A stretch of 64,000 nucleotides of DNA, taken from positions 310,001-374,000 of the forward strand of contig JAHLKX010000003.1 in NCBI GenBank assembly GCA_020444515.1, written 5' to 3'. Positions 16,501 through 25,900 of this stretch are shown piece after piece (position 1 is the stretch's first letter; each line of letters begins with the position of its first letter). The stretch is from Bacteroidota bacterium. GTDB taxonomy: Bacteria > Bacteroidota > Bacteroidia > Bacteroidales > JAADJA01. Under the pieces are notes generated by a model. It had not been told where the DNA came from. It saw only the letters and a list, made by a program, of their open reading frames with translations, and ran no database searches. The position numbers and the translations under genes are program-made.

Positions 16501-17787
16501 CATGATTCCAAATTAGGAAAAGAACTCAAAAATGATCAGTCGAACCCTGGAATTTGGAAAAAGATCCATACTATTTCCGATGCCACTATATGGAAACAGC
16601 GACTTAAAGCACGAAAAGAATTCCTGGATTTCCTGAGAACAAAAATGCAGGATGACTTGCAAAGCCGCCAGGAATCACCGCAGGTGATTTATCAAACCAT
16701 TGATGGCATCATTGATGATGCCCTTTATATAGGGTTTGCCCGTCGTTTTGCTACCTATAAAAGGGCCCATCTACTTTTTACAAATATTGATCGCCTCGAA
16801 AAACTCCTTTCCGTTCCAGATAAACCACTTCGTTTTGTATTTGCCGGAAAGGCACACCCCAACGACAAACCAGGACAGGACCTGATCAAACGGATCATCG
16901 AAATATCCAAGATGCCGCAATTCATTGGCAAGATTATCTTCCTTGAAAATTATGATATGCATGTGGGTCGTCACCTGGTTTCAGGCGTAGATATATGGCT
17001 CAATACACCAACCCGTCCCCTGGAAGCCAGTGGCACCAGCGGTGAGAAAGCGGTGATGAATGGCGTGTTAAACTTGAGTGTTTTAGATGGTTGGTGGGCG
17101 GAAGGTTATAAACCCAATGCAGGCTGGGCCATTCAGGAAGCCAAGACTTATGCCAACCAGGCTTTCCAGGATGAACTGGATGCTGAAATTATTTACCAGC
17201 TCATCGAAGATGAAATTTTACCGGTTTATTTCGATCGCGATAAACAAGGGGTTTCTCACAAATGGGTAGGATATATTAAAAATAACTTCTCAGAAATCGC
17301 TCCCCATTTTACCATGAAACGCATGCTGGATGATTATTATAACTTATTTTATAATAAACTATTTGACCGGAATAAGCAGATGCGAAAGGACGATTTCAAA
17401 TTGGCTTATGAATTGGAGTCCTGGAAAACGCACATCCGGGAAAACTGGAATCATATCAAAATTTTATCGGTAAGGTTACCCAACTCCAGCTTGCGACCCC
17501 TAACCCTTGGGGAAACCTTTGAGGTGGAACTGGAAATCGACACCAATGGGATTGAACCGGATCAAATCGGCATTGAAATGGTGATCGGACAAAAAGTGAT
17601 GGACAAGGTGGATCATATTCACCGCCTGGTAGACCTTAAGTTAAAAGATACCGAGGAGGGTCATTCACGCTATGTTTGTGACATGGACCTGATTGAATCA
17701 GGGGTTTATGATTTTGCCTTCAGAATTTATCCAAAAAATGAAAAACTTCCACACCGTCAGGATTTTCCGCTGGTAAAATGGATATAG
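13540..17787 (+). CDS. Fused GT3 glycogen synthase and GT35 alpha-glucan phosphorylase
   Basis: A 1415-residue cytoplasmic protein combining opposing activities. Residues about 10-555 are a GT3 (eukaryote-like) glycogen synthase: FLFETSWEVCNKVGGIYTVL, AHFHEWMTGAGILYLK and the EX7E motif EPWGYTPLE (E441 and E449). Residues about 580-680 are DUF3417-like (LEPLKEMSLNMWWCWNYEA). Residues about 680-1290 are an alpha-glucan phosphorylase of the short bacterial type: GYFSMEFGLHESVKIYSGGL, NEGHAAFAGLERL, TTHTPVPAGHD and EASGTSGEKAVMNG with PLP lysine K1170. The C-terminal 100 residues form a beta-rich extra domain. The reading frame is continuous, so the fusion is real in this sequence. It probably balances glucan extension and phosphorolysis in one complex. 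Confidence 0.93.
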   Translation: MNKMSQNNIKPEFLFETSWEVCNKVGGIYTVLSSKYPSVKGQMGNRYIFIGPDVWKETRENPDFIEDRSLYHEWVGQAEKEDLRVRIGRWNIPGKPVAILVDFTTFFSFKDKIFAKFWETYHLDSLTGGWDYIEPSLFGYATGKVIESFCNFYLPAGEKAIAHFHEWMTGAGILYLKEYAPHIATVFTTHATILGRSMAGNNLPLYSQLGEFNPEEMAKKTGIVAKFSLEKNASVHADSFTTVSEITARECFHFFDREVDVITPNGFSSFDTNAEEYIKRKSTSRDKILEVASAVYNQKLDDDTLILMTSGRYEFINKGLDAFIDALGKLNEEKNLNRKVLAIIAVPGNHSGPRKEVIERIKSPDFSHPLSNEYLTHNLYDRYHDPVINRILENNLNNGSESQVKMLFVPVYLDGHDGIFELEYYDFLAGCDLTAFPSFYEPWGYTPLESIAFGIPTITTTLAGFGSWVKGAYKTPQQSVSVIERTEGNYDIFVSKISDQITHFANCAQDDYQKSKSESLEIAAKLQWTNLAEQYSEAYKLAIEKSSNRPEKLHRRAATEYLLKGSGIQDQPDWKKMFVKTQIPDELEPLKEMSLNMWWCWNYEAIELFESIEPELWVSTERNPVSLLNKLSYEHLQDLKSDEAFMEKMRNVYKTYTTYMADKENAPEGHVGYFSMEFGLHESVKIYSGGLGILAGDYLKEASDSNKRMTGIGLMYRYGYFAQSISIFGDQIAESKPQKYTDLPLQPVRNENDEWVRIGIALPGRTLYAKVWKLQIGRIDLYLLDTDIEENTMEDRAITHHLYGGDWNNRFKQELLLGVGGVRLLYALNIKPDVYHLNEGHAAFAGLERLRHLVEDRGMSFAAAREVIRSSSLFTTHTPVPAGHDTFSEDILRTYIPHYADRLNISWDDFMNLGRYHKNKPDEKFSMSVLAANLSQEMNGVSKIHGRVSRDMFAGLYPGYFADELHIGYVTNGVHYASWAASNWQQFHDSKLGKELKNDQSNPGIWKKIHTISDATIWKQRLKARKEFLDFLRTKMQDDLQSRQESPQVIYQTIDGIIDDALYIGFARRFATYKRAHLLFTNIDRLEKLLSVPDKPLRFVFAGKAHPNDKPGQDLIKRIIEISKMPQFIGKIIFLENYDMHVGRHLVSGVDIWLNTPTRPLEASGTSGEKAVMNGVLNLSVLDGWWAEGYKPNAGWAIQEAKTYANQAFQDELDAEIIYQLIEDEILPVYFDRDKQGVSHKWVGYIKNNFSEIAPHFTMKRMLDDYYNLFYNKLFDRNKQMRKDDFKLAYELESWKTHIRENWNHIKILSVRLPNSSLRPLTLGETFEVELEIDTNGIEPDQIGIEMVIGQKVMDKVDHIHRLVDLKLKDTEEGHSRYVCDMDLIESGVYDFAFRIYPKNEKLPHRQDFPLVKWI

Positions 17788-17862
17788 TTTTATTGAAGTT
17801 CATTTTTAAGCCTCTTTGCAACCTTGACCATAGTAACCGTTGTCTGTTGAGTAATTATTAAT

Positions 17863-17870
17863 TATCTTTG
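17863..17870 (+). promoter_or_regulatory. -7 box for the small secreted protein gene
   Basis: TATCTTTG matches TAnnTTTG and sits 19 bases before the ATG at 17890, implying a very short leader. Confidence 0.45.
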
Positions 17871-17889
17871 TGGCTTAAACATTATCACT

Positions 17890-18507
17890 ATGAAAAAAGC
17901 AATGCTGACAACTGCAATATCGCTTGTCTTTTCCATTACCCTGACGATGGCTTCGAAACCCATTGCGAATATACAGTTCTATGATAACTACAACTACCTG
18001 GAACAGGTCACTTATGTTGAGAACAACGGTGTACTGGATGGGAGGGTCATGCCATTCCTTATGGATGAAAATACCCCCATCGATCAAAAAGCGGCGGTGA
18101 TCAATGCCTTTACGGTCAATAACAAGATTAAAAACAACGCCATGACCATGAAGCAGTTCCTGGCCAGAAAATATGGCGAAAATTTCCAGACGCTTAACCT
18201 GGAAAAACTGACCGCGGATGAGTTATTCTGTTATGGTTATCTCACCCTCATGGATGAAGGTGGAGATCCTGATAAAGCACTTCCTGTGCTTGAAATGGCC
18301 GTCACTAAAAATCCTTCCAGTCAAACCATCGCCACCATTCATGCCCTTGTTGCAGCACAGGAAGCTTTGGATAATAATGACCAGTGCGGTGCCTGGCTAA
18401 CCTATGAAAAGGTACAGAATAATGCCAACCTCACCAATGATATGGATGACGGGATATCTTCAGCAATAAACGAAAGGATGAAAGATTATGAGGGAGCTTG
18501 TAATTAA
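17890..18507 (+). CDS. Secreted protein of unknown function
   Basis: A 205-residue protein with a signal peptide (MKKAMLTTAISLVFSITLTMA, cleavage near MASK). The mature chain is mainly alpha-helical and reads like degenerate tetratricopeptide-type helices: LTADELFCYGYLTLMDEGGD, PDKALPVLEMAVTKNPSSQT, then IHALVAAQEALDNNDQCGAW. Two cysteines lie near the C-terminus (CGAW and EGACN) and could form a disulfide after export. It has its own -7 box and a terminator, so it is monocistronic. I do not recognise the family; a periplasmic helical-repeat adaptor fits what is seen. Confidence 0.75.
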   Translation: MKKAMLTTAISLVFSITLTMASKPIANIQFYDNYNYLEQVTYVENNGVLDGRVMPFLMDENTPIDQKAAVINAFTVNNKIKNNAMTMKQFLARKYGENFQTLNLEKLTADELFCYGYLTLMDEGGDPDKALPVLEMAVTKNPSSQTIATIHALVAAQEALDNNDQCGAWLTYEKVQNNANLTNDMDDGISSAINERMKDYEGACN

Positions 18508-18571
18508 AATGTTGGTAAAGATGGAAATGAAAGCGCTGAATATCTTCAAATAATACAGACAAAACAAAATG

Positions 18572-18598
18572 ATCCTGCTTTAACGAGCGGGATTTTTT
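18572..18598 (+). terminator. Terminator after the small secreted protein
   Basis: 8-bp stem ATCCTGCT / AGCGGGAT (one G-U pair) at 18572-18579 and 18586-18593 with a 6-base loop, then six T. Confidence 0.75.
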
Positions 18599-18643
18599 AT
18601 TTAATAAATTCATATATGTTTAATCAACACTAAATTTAAAACC

Positions 18644-21600
18644 ATGAAACATTTTTTTTCTTTTTTATTTCTGGCATTAATAGTGAATGCCACTTTGGGA
18701 CAGGATGAAGCCCGTTTATTGCGATTTCCGGCCATACATGGCGACCAGATCGTTTTTAGCTACGCAGGCGATCTTTATACAGTTGATAAAGCTGGTGGAA
18801 TGGCCCGTAAACTTACTACCGATGATGGCTATGAGCTGTTTGCCCGGTTTTCACCTGATGGCCAACACATTGCTTTTACCGGACAGTACGATGGCAATAC
18901 CGAGGTGTATATGATGCCAGCTGGTGGAGGTGTACCCCAACGCCTAACCTATACGGCCACGCTGGGCAGGGATGATATTTCTGATCGGATGGGCCCCAAC
19001 AATATTGTGATGACCTGGAAAAACAATGAGCAAATTGTTTACCGGTCGCGGAAACAATCTTTTAATTCCTTCAAAGGGCAGTTATTTTTAGCCCATACCG
19101 ATGGCGGATTGTCTGAAGAAATACCCCTTCCTGCCGGCGGTTTTTGTTCTTACTCCCCCAATGGTGAAAAACTGGCATTTAATAAAGTTTTTCGTGAATT
19201 CAGAACCTGGAAATACTATCGCGGTGGAATGGCTGATGACATCTGGATTTATGATTTCAATACCAAAGAAACAACCAACATTACCAATAATGCTGCGCAA
19301 GACATATTCCCGATGTGGTATGGACAGGATATTTATTTTCTCTCCGATCGCGATAGGATCATGAACCTTTTTGCTTATAATCTTGAATCGGGCGAAACAC
19401 GCAAAGTGACCAACTATACCGAATATGATGTTAAATTCCCTTCACTTGGAACGGGTTCTATCATTTATGAAAACGGAGGATACATTTATAATTTTGACCT
19501 GGCGACGCAGCGTGCTGAAAAAATTAGGATTATCATTGCCAATGATCTACTAAACAGCAGGAGTGAATTCAAGGACGCCTCTAAATTCATTGATAGTTGG
19601 GCAATTTCTCCCGACGGCAAACGCCTTACTTTTGGTGCACGTGGAGATGTATGGACGGTACCGGCTGAAAAGGGAATTACCCGGAACCTGACAGAATCCA
19701 GTGGCGTTCATGACCGGAATGTCGAATGGTCACCCAATGGTCGCTACATTTCTTATATCTCTGACCGAACCGGCGAGGATGAAATCTATATACAACAGCA
19801 AGACGGCACCGAAGAAGCAATCCAGATTACTTTTAATAGCAGTAACTATAAGTATAATCCCATATGGTCACCCGACTCAAAAAAGCTTTTGTGGTCCGAC
19901 CGAAATCAGCAACTGCATTATGTGGATATCGATACCAAAGACATCACCCTCGTTGAAGATTCACCGGATGGAGAGTTGCGGGATTATACCTGGGCTCCTG
20001 ACAGTCGATGGATTGCCTATTCACTACCTACCAAAGATGAAATGAATCGAATTTGGGTCTATAATCTTGAATCCAAAGAAAAACAACCTGTAACAGATGG
20101 CTGGTACAGTTCATCAAGTCCCGCATTTAGCAGCGACGGTGATTACTTATTTTTCACTTCAGCCAGGGACTTCAATCCAATCTATTCATGGACGGAATGG
20201 AACCATGCTTATCGCGATATGTCAAAACTCTATTTCGTGACTCTACGGAAGGATGTTGAAAATCCTTTCAAGCCGGTCAATGATGAAGTAACCGTCAAAG
20301 GAGAAACATCGGATACCGGGGAAACAAAGAAAGAGAGCAAAAAATCAGATAAAAAAGAGAGTGATAAGGAAAAAGAAGAATCAACTGAAGACCATAATAA
20401 CATCGCCATCGATTTTGATGGCATCATTGACAGGATCATTGAGATTCCGGGAGATGCGGGATACTATTATAACATCAATGGCATTGGACAAACGGTTTAT
20501 TATTGCACAGGAAACAGCTCTCAAAGGGGAGCAAAATTGATGCTTTATGACCTCAAAAAACAAAAAGATACAGAACTGGGAGATTTTGGCAGCTACCTGA
20601 TCTCAGCCGATCACAGTAAGATGGTGATCAATAACCGGGGCAAATATGCCATTGTGGACCTCCCGCGCGGCACGGTCAAACCAGATGAGTATGTCGACCT
20701 TTCTGAAATGAAAGTGTGGGTTGATTTGAAAGCTGAATGGGATCAGATATTTGATGAAGCATGGCGACAGATGCGGGACTTCTTTTATGATCCGAATATG
20801 CATGGCGTCGACTGGCAAGCCATACATACCAAGTACCAACCCCTGATTCCTTATGTCAACGATCGCAATGACCTCAATTATGTAATTGGTGAAATGATCG
20901 GCGAACTTAATATCGGCCATGCTTATGTCAATGGAGGCGACAAAGCCAAACCTGAAAGAATCAAGACCGGTTTACTCGGCGCTAAACTCAGTCGCGATGC
21001 TTCAGGATATTACAAAATCGATCGGATCCTCAAGGGACAGAATTGGGATAAATCCACCCGGTCACCCCTTACCGAAGTGGGTGTTGATGTTCAGGAAGGG
21101 GATTTTATCCTGGCTGTAAATGGTAAATCAACCGCAGACATGATGGATATTTATCATGCATTGGTAGGCAAGGCTGGCAGTGAAGTAGAGTTGACAGTCA
21201 ATGGTTCGGCTACTGAATCGGGTGCCCGAAAAGTACTGGTAATTCCCACTGACGATGAGGCTCAACTTTATTATTACAATTGGGTTCAGGAAAACATTAA
21301 AAAAGTGAGTGAAGCCACCGACGGCCAGGTGGGATACATTCATATCCCGGATATGAGTGCCCAGGGCCTCAATGAATTTGTGAAATATTATTACCCTCAG
21401 TTGAAAAAACGCGCACTCATTATCGATGACCGTGGTAATGGCGGCGGTAATGTATCCCCCATGATCATCGAACGGTTGCGCCGGGAACTGGTGTTGATGC
21501 GAATCAGCAGAAACGGAACCCCCTATACCAATCCGGCCGGATTGCACTGGGGACCTAAAGTAATGCTCATCGACAAATATTCAGCTTCCGATGGTGACCT

Positions 21601-21931
21601 TTTTCCCTATCAGTTTAAAACACTGGAGATGGGGAAATTGATCGGTGAACGCACCTGGGGTGGAGTCGTTGGGATCAGAGGATCATTGCCCTTTATTGAT
21701 GGCGGTGATCTGCGCAAACCTGAATTTGCCACTTACGATCGCGAAGGAAAGGAATTTGTAATTGAAGGAAGAGGTGTAACTCCGGATATTGAGGTTCAAA
21801 ATGATCCCGCCAGGGAATATGAAGGGATTGATGACCAGCTGAACAAAGCCATTGAAGTTATTCTGAAAGAACTGGAAGATTGGCCGGAAGACTATCCTCA
21901 GGTTCCGGAATACCCGATCAAAACAGAATAA
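18644..21931 (+). CDS. Tricorn-like S41 protease, exported
   Basis: A 1095-residue protein with signal peptide MKHFFSFLFLALIVNATLGQ. The N-terminal two-thirds are beta-propeller repeats of TolB/WD40 type (FSPDGQHIAFTGQYDG, WSPNGRYISYISDRTG, WAPDSRWIAYSLPTKD). A highly charged Lys/Glu/Ser linker at about 547-585 leads to the C1 domain, a PDZ domain (about 770-865) and the S41 protease core. Catalytic residues by analogy to Thermoplasma Tricorn are H759 (ELNIGHAY), S982 (YSASDGDLFP) and E1041 (VIEGRGVTPD). Such proteins trim peptides; the signal peptide places this one in the periplasm or envelope. The charged linker and export distinguish it from the archaeal cytosolic enzyme. Confidence 0.92.
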   Translation: MKHFFSFLFLALIVNATLGQDEARLLRFPAIHGDQIVFSYAGDLYTVDKAGGMARKLTTDDGYELFARFSPDGQHIAFTGQYDGNTEVYMMPAGGGVPQRLTYTATLGRDDISDRMGPNNIVMTWKNNEQIVYRSRKQSFNSFKGQLFLAHTDGGLSEEIPLPAGGFCSYSPNGEKLAFNKVFREFRTWKYYRGGMADDIWIYDFNTKETTNITNNAAQDIFPMWYGQDIYFLSDRDRIMNLFAYNLESGETRKVTNYTEYDVKFPSLGTGSIIYENGGYIYNFDLATQRAEKIRIIIANDLLNSRSEFKDASKFIDSWAISPDGKRLTFGARGDVWTVPAEKGITRNLTESSGVHDRNVEWSPNGRYISYISDRTGEDEIYIQQQDGTEEAIQITFNSSNYKYNPIWSPDSKKLLWSDRNQQLHYVDIDTKDITLVEDSPDGELRDYTWAPDSRWIAYSLPTKDEMNRIWVYNLESKEKQPVTDGWYSSSSPAFSSDGDYLFFTSARDFNPIYSWTEWNHAYRDMSKLYFVTLRKDVENPFKPVNDEVTVKGETSDTGETKKESKKSDKKESDKEKEESTEDHNNIAIDFDGIIDRIIEIPGDAGYYYNINGIGQTVYYCTGNSSQRGAKLMLYDLKKQKDTELGDFGSYLISADHSKMVINNRGKYAIVDLPRGTVKPDEYVDLSEMKVWVDLKAEWDQIFDEAWRQMRDFFYDPNMHGVDWQAIHTKYQPLIPYVNDRNDLNYVIGEMIGELNIGHAYVNGGDKAKPERIKTGLLGAKLSRDASGYYKIDRILKGQNWDKSTRSPLTEVGVDVQEGDFILAVNGKSTADMMDIYHALVGKAGSEVELTVNGSATESGARKVLVIPTDDEAQLYYYNWVQENIKKVSEATDGQVGYIHIPDMSAQGLNEFVKYYYPQLKKRALIIDDRGNGGGNVSPMIIERLRRELVLMRISRNGTPYTNPAGLHWGPKVMLIDKYSASDGDLFPYQFKTLEMGKLIGERTWGGVVGIRGSLPFIDGGDLRKPEFATYDREGKEFVIEGRGVTPDIEVQNDPAREYEGIDDQLNKAIEVILKELEDWPEDYPQVPEYPIKTE

Positions 21932-21948
21932 AAATTGATCTCACCAAA

Positions 21949-21983
21949 AACATCCGGTACCATAAAGTGCCGGATGTTTTTAT
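21949..21983 (+). terminator. Terminator after the Tricorn-like gene
   Basis: 12-bp stem AACATCCGGTAC / GTGCCGGATGTT with one G-U pair (21949-21960 and 21967-21978), 6-base loop, then a T-rich tail. Confidence 0.88.
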
Positions 21984-22037
21984 TTGTCCTTCTTTAAATT
22001 TATTGTACTTTAGTTGTTTATAAGAATTGTCCTTCCT

Positions 22038-22868
22038 ATGTCAATTGCGGAAATTATTAACTATAAAATACTGCAGACCGAAAAACTTTCGCTCACTGTT
22101 TACCAGTTAGTGGTATTCATTGTGATCCTCATCATCACCTGGTTGATCATGAAGGTCATTAAACGGTTCATCAACCGGAAAATAAAAAAGGGAAATATCA
22201 GTGCCAGCAATACACTGGCAGTTTACCAGATCGTCAAATATATCATCTGGATCCTGGCCATCGGCATTGCCCTGGAAGCCATCGGAATTAATTTTAACAT
22301 CCTGATTGCCAGCTCGGCTGCCTTGCTGGTAGGACTTGGCCTCGGGCTACAGCAAGTTTTCATGGATTACATTGCCGGCATTATCATCCTGGTGGAAGGT
22401 GTTATGCGGGTGAATGACGTGATCGAACTGGAGGATGTTGTTGGTGAAGTAAAACACATCGGATTGCGAACATCCAGAGTTGAAACCAGGGATGATTATG
22501 TGATCGTCGTGCCCAATCATAAACTGGTCAACGATATGGTGGTAAACTGGAGTCATAACCGGAAACTAACCCGTTTTCATGTAGAGGTTGGCGTGGCATA
22601 CGGATCGGATATCAGGTTGGTAGAAAAAATCCTGCTGGAATGTGCCAATGAAACCGGTAATGTTACCCAAATGCCACCCCCATTCGTAAGATTTGATAAT
22701 TTTGGAAATTCATCCCTTGATTTTAAATTGTTCTTTTTCACCGAAGATTCCTTCCGGGTTGAAAATACCAAAAGCACACTCCGCTTTAAGATCGATGATA
22801 AGTTTCGGGAGAATGGCATTCGGATTCCTTTCCCGCAAAGGGATGTACACATGATTAAACCCGAATAG
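22038..22868 (+). CDS. MscS-family small-conductance mechanosensitive channel
   Basis: A 276-residue MscS-type channel that releases ions and solutes on membrane tension. It has three predicted membrane helices (about 18-40, 62-85, 90-115). The third carries the Gly/Ala pore pattern ASSAALLVGLGLGLQQ, followed by YIAGIIILVEG. The beta domain reads VNDVIELEDVVGEVKHIGLR with VPNHKLVNDMVVNWS, and a C-terminal alpha/beta domain ends near 270. The ATG at 22038 (MSIAEIINYKIL) is preferred over the in-frame ATG at 22014, which adds a short hydrophobic stretch unlike the family start. It is the first gene of a three-gene cassette; the transporter fusion starts 50 bases after its stop. Confidence 0.92.
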   Translation: MSIAEIINYKILQTEKLSLTVYQLVVFIVILIITWLIMKVIKRFINRKIKKGNISASNTLAVYQIVKYIIWILAIGIALEAIGINFNILIASSAALLVGLGLGLQQVFMDYIAGIIILVEGVMRVNDVIELEDVVGEVKHIGLRTSRVETRDDYVIVVPNHKLVNDMVVNWSHNRKLTRFHVEVGVAYGSDIRLVEKILLECANETGNVTQMPPPFVRFDNFGNSSLDFKLFFFTEDSFRVENTKSTLRFKIDDKFRENGIRIPFPQRDVHMIKPE

Positions 22869-22918
22869 GTCGGTTTGAATTAAAATTCCTATTTTTAGCT
22901 AATATTTAGAAGCACACG

Positions 22919-25900
22919 ATGGCAGTAAAAGCAAAAAAATTTGGAGCATTTGCAGGGGTATTTACACCATCTATTCTTACCATTCTCGGGGTAATCATGT
23001 ATATGAGGCTGGGATGGGTAGTAGGAAATGCTGGCCTGATCAACACCATCATCATTATCTTCCTGGCCCATGTGATCAGCCTTTCAACCGGATTAAGTGT
23101 TTCCTCCATCGCCACGGATAAAAAGATCAAAGCAGGTGGCATTTATTATGTTCTGAGTAGGAGTCTGGGCCTGCCTATGGGTGGTGCGATCGGCATAACA
23201 TTATTTGTCGGGACGGCCCTGAGCATTTCGCTTTACCTTGTCGGTTTTGCCGAAAGTTTTTTATCCATCGAACCGATCCGGGAATTTTTAGGTTTGCAGC
23301 AGGATGTAAATGGATTTCGGATCATCGGGACGGGTGCCATATTGGTCCTTGTGATCATTGCTTTTATCAGCACATCCCTGGCGATTAAGACCCAGTTTTA
23401 TATCCTCGGAGCCATTGTTTTGTCCTTGGTATCCATTGGTGTCGGCCTGTTCACCAATACAGACTTTCACCCCGAAACGATGCTTAGCAAACCAGCTACC
23501 GGTGGCATTTCCATGCCACTTTTGTTTGCTGTCTTTTTCCCAGCCGTAACAGGATTTACCGCGGGTATTGCCATGTCAGGTGACCTCAAAGACCCCAAAA
23601 AAGATATACCCTTTGGTACCATGGCTGCCATCATTGTTGGTTTCATTGTTTATGCAGGATTAGCCATTGCATTTGCCATTTTTGTCAACCGCAACCTGCT
23701 CATCAACGATACAAATTTCCTTCTCCAGGTGGCTTGGATTGCCCCCCTGGTTATTGCCGGCATATGGGGTGCAACACTTTCTTCTGCCCTTGGAGGAATT
23801 TTAGGTGGTCCAAGGATCCTGCAAGCCATTGCTTCCGATCGTATTGGACCAGGGATTTTTGCCAAAGGATTTGGCATTAATAATGAACCACGAAATGCCC
23901 TCATATTTATATTCCTCATTGCCGAAGCAGGGATCCTGATCGGCGAACTCAATATCATTGCCGGAATCGTGTCCATGTTTTACCTGACATCCTATGGATT
24001 TATCAATCTGGCCTTCTATCTTGAGAGCTGGGCAAGCACCGATTTTCGACCTTCTTTCCGGGTCAATAAATACACTGGTCTGATTGGATTTATTGCAGCT
24101 TTTGGAGTAATGTTCCAGCTTGATTTCCTGGCTATGATCGCTGCACTAGTCATCGTTGGGGGCATTTACTTCTATCTTAAGCGAAGACAGTTAAAACTTG
24201 AATATGGGGATGTATGGCAAAGTGTCTGGACAACGTTTATGCGCACAGCTCTCCAAAAAATGGATAATACGGAAACCCATGAAAGGAACTGGCAACCCAA
24301 TATCATGCTTTTCAGTGGCGGAACGAAAAAAAGGCCGCACTTACTGGAACTGGGCAAATCTTTTGTTGGAACGCATGGTGTTTTATCCAATTTCGACCTG
24401 ATTGAACAAAAAGATGCCAAGGTCTTATTTCCGAAAAACCAACAATCCCTGCCAGGTAAACAATCCGAAAAGGGAGTATTCACGAGGCAGCAAGCCGTCC
24501 GGGATATTTATGCTGGAATTGACATGATTGCACGAACCTATGGATTTTCAGGTCTGGAACCCAATACCGTCATGCTGGGATGGGCCAGGCAAACCCGCAA
24601 TCCGGAGCAATTTGCCAATCTATTGAATACTTTTTATGATCTCGATCTGAATGTAATCCTGCTGGGTTATGATAAACGATATGGGTACGGTAAATATAAA
24701 ACCATTGATATATGGTTCAAAGATCGCAGCAACAATGGTAATCTGGCACTGACACTCACCAAGTTATTGTTGATCTCTGAAAACTGGCAGAATGCCAAAG
24801 CCCGCGTACTGATTGTGAACCACAGAAACGAAAAAAGTGAAATCGTAGCCCGAAAAGCAGAGGCTATCCTAGATCAAATGCGCGTAAATGGCCGGGTTAA
24901 AGTCATCAACAACCAGGTTGAACAAAAACCCTTTTATACCATCGTTGAGGAAGAATCCAAAACAACTGATCTGGTTTTTTTCGAAATACCGGATTTTAAA
25001 GAGGGGAATGCTGCGGAGTTCATTGAAAAAACCAATCTGCTCCTTGAAAGGATAGGGACTGTGGTAATGATCAGCGGGTCATCCTCCTTTAAAAAACTCA
25101 GGTTTGGTCTCGAAAATGAAGATATTAAATATCCCGAAAAAGTTATCGCCCCAACCAGGGAGGCCGTACAACAAAAAGTCCACTATCCAGGGAACCTGAT
25201 ACTTGCAGATGCCCTCAAAAAACTCTGGAGTGATCTGCAAGAACATCTGAAAACACAGATGGAAAATACCTTTTTACCCCTGCTTCAATATCGCTCTGAT
25301 AAAGTGCGGGCAACACGGCAGATTGTTTCTAAATCGTTGCATACCATTGACGAGCGGCTTCCAGGAATAAAATCGGATCAACAAAAACAATTTCTGGTGC
25401 AATTGAAGACCAGCCTCATTACCCGATTAAGTAACATCATTGCAGAGCAAATCAAACTCATCCGTAAAGAACAGGAAGAATTTCTGGAAACAGGAATGCC
25501 CAAAATGATTCAACAGGTCCAAAAGATGATTGATGAACTTCCTGAAAAACTAACCTTTCAATTGAATCAGGAAAACCTTGCGAAACAACCGACCGATACT
25601 TTCAATACACGATTTTTTAAATGGCGCAAAAGACTGGTAGCCGGTCAAAAGCTGAAAGATAATGGCATTCCTTACACGGTCAGATATCAAAAAGCTTCGC
25701 GAAGCTTTCTTTCCATTGCCTCCATCCACGCACTTCAGAATGGGATGAAAAAATTCGACCAGTTTCAGGTTAAACTGGTTTTTGAGTACAGGAAATTGTC
25801 CTATGCCATTCTCGATACGTTTGCTTTCCTGGAAACCAATACCCAAAACGAGATGGATGTGGCAAATCAAATTCAGCAGGCAAAACAAACCATCGAAGAT

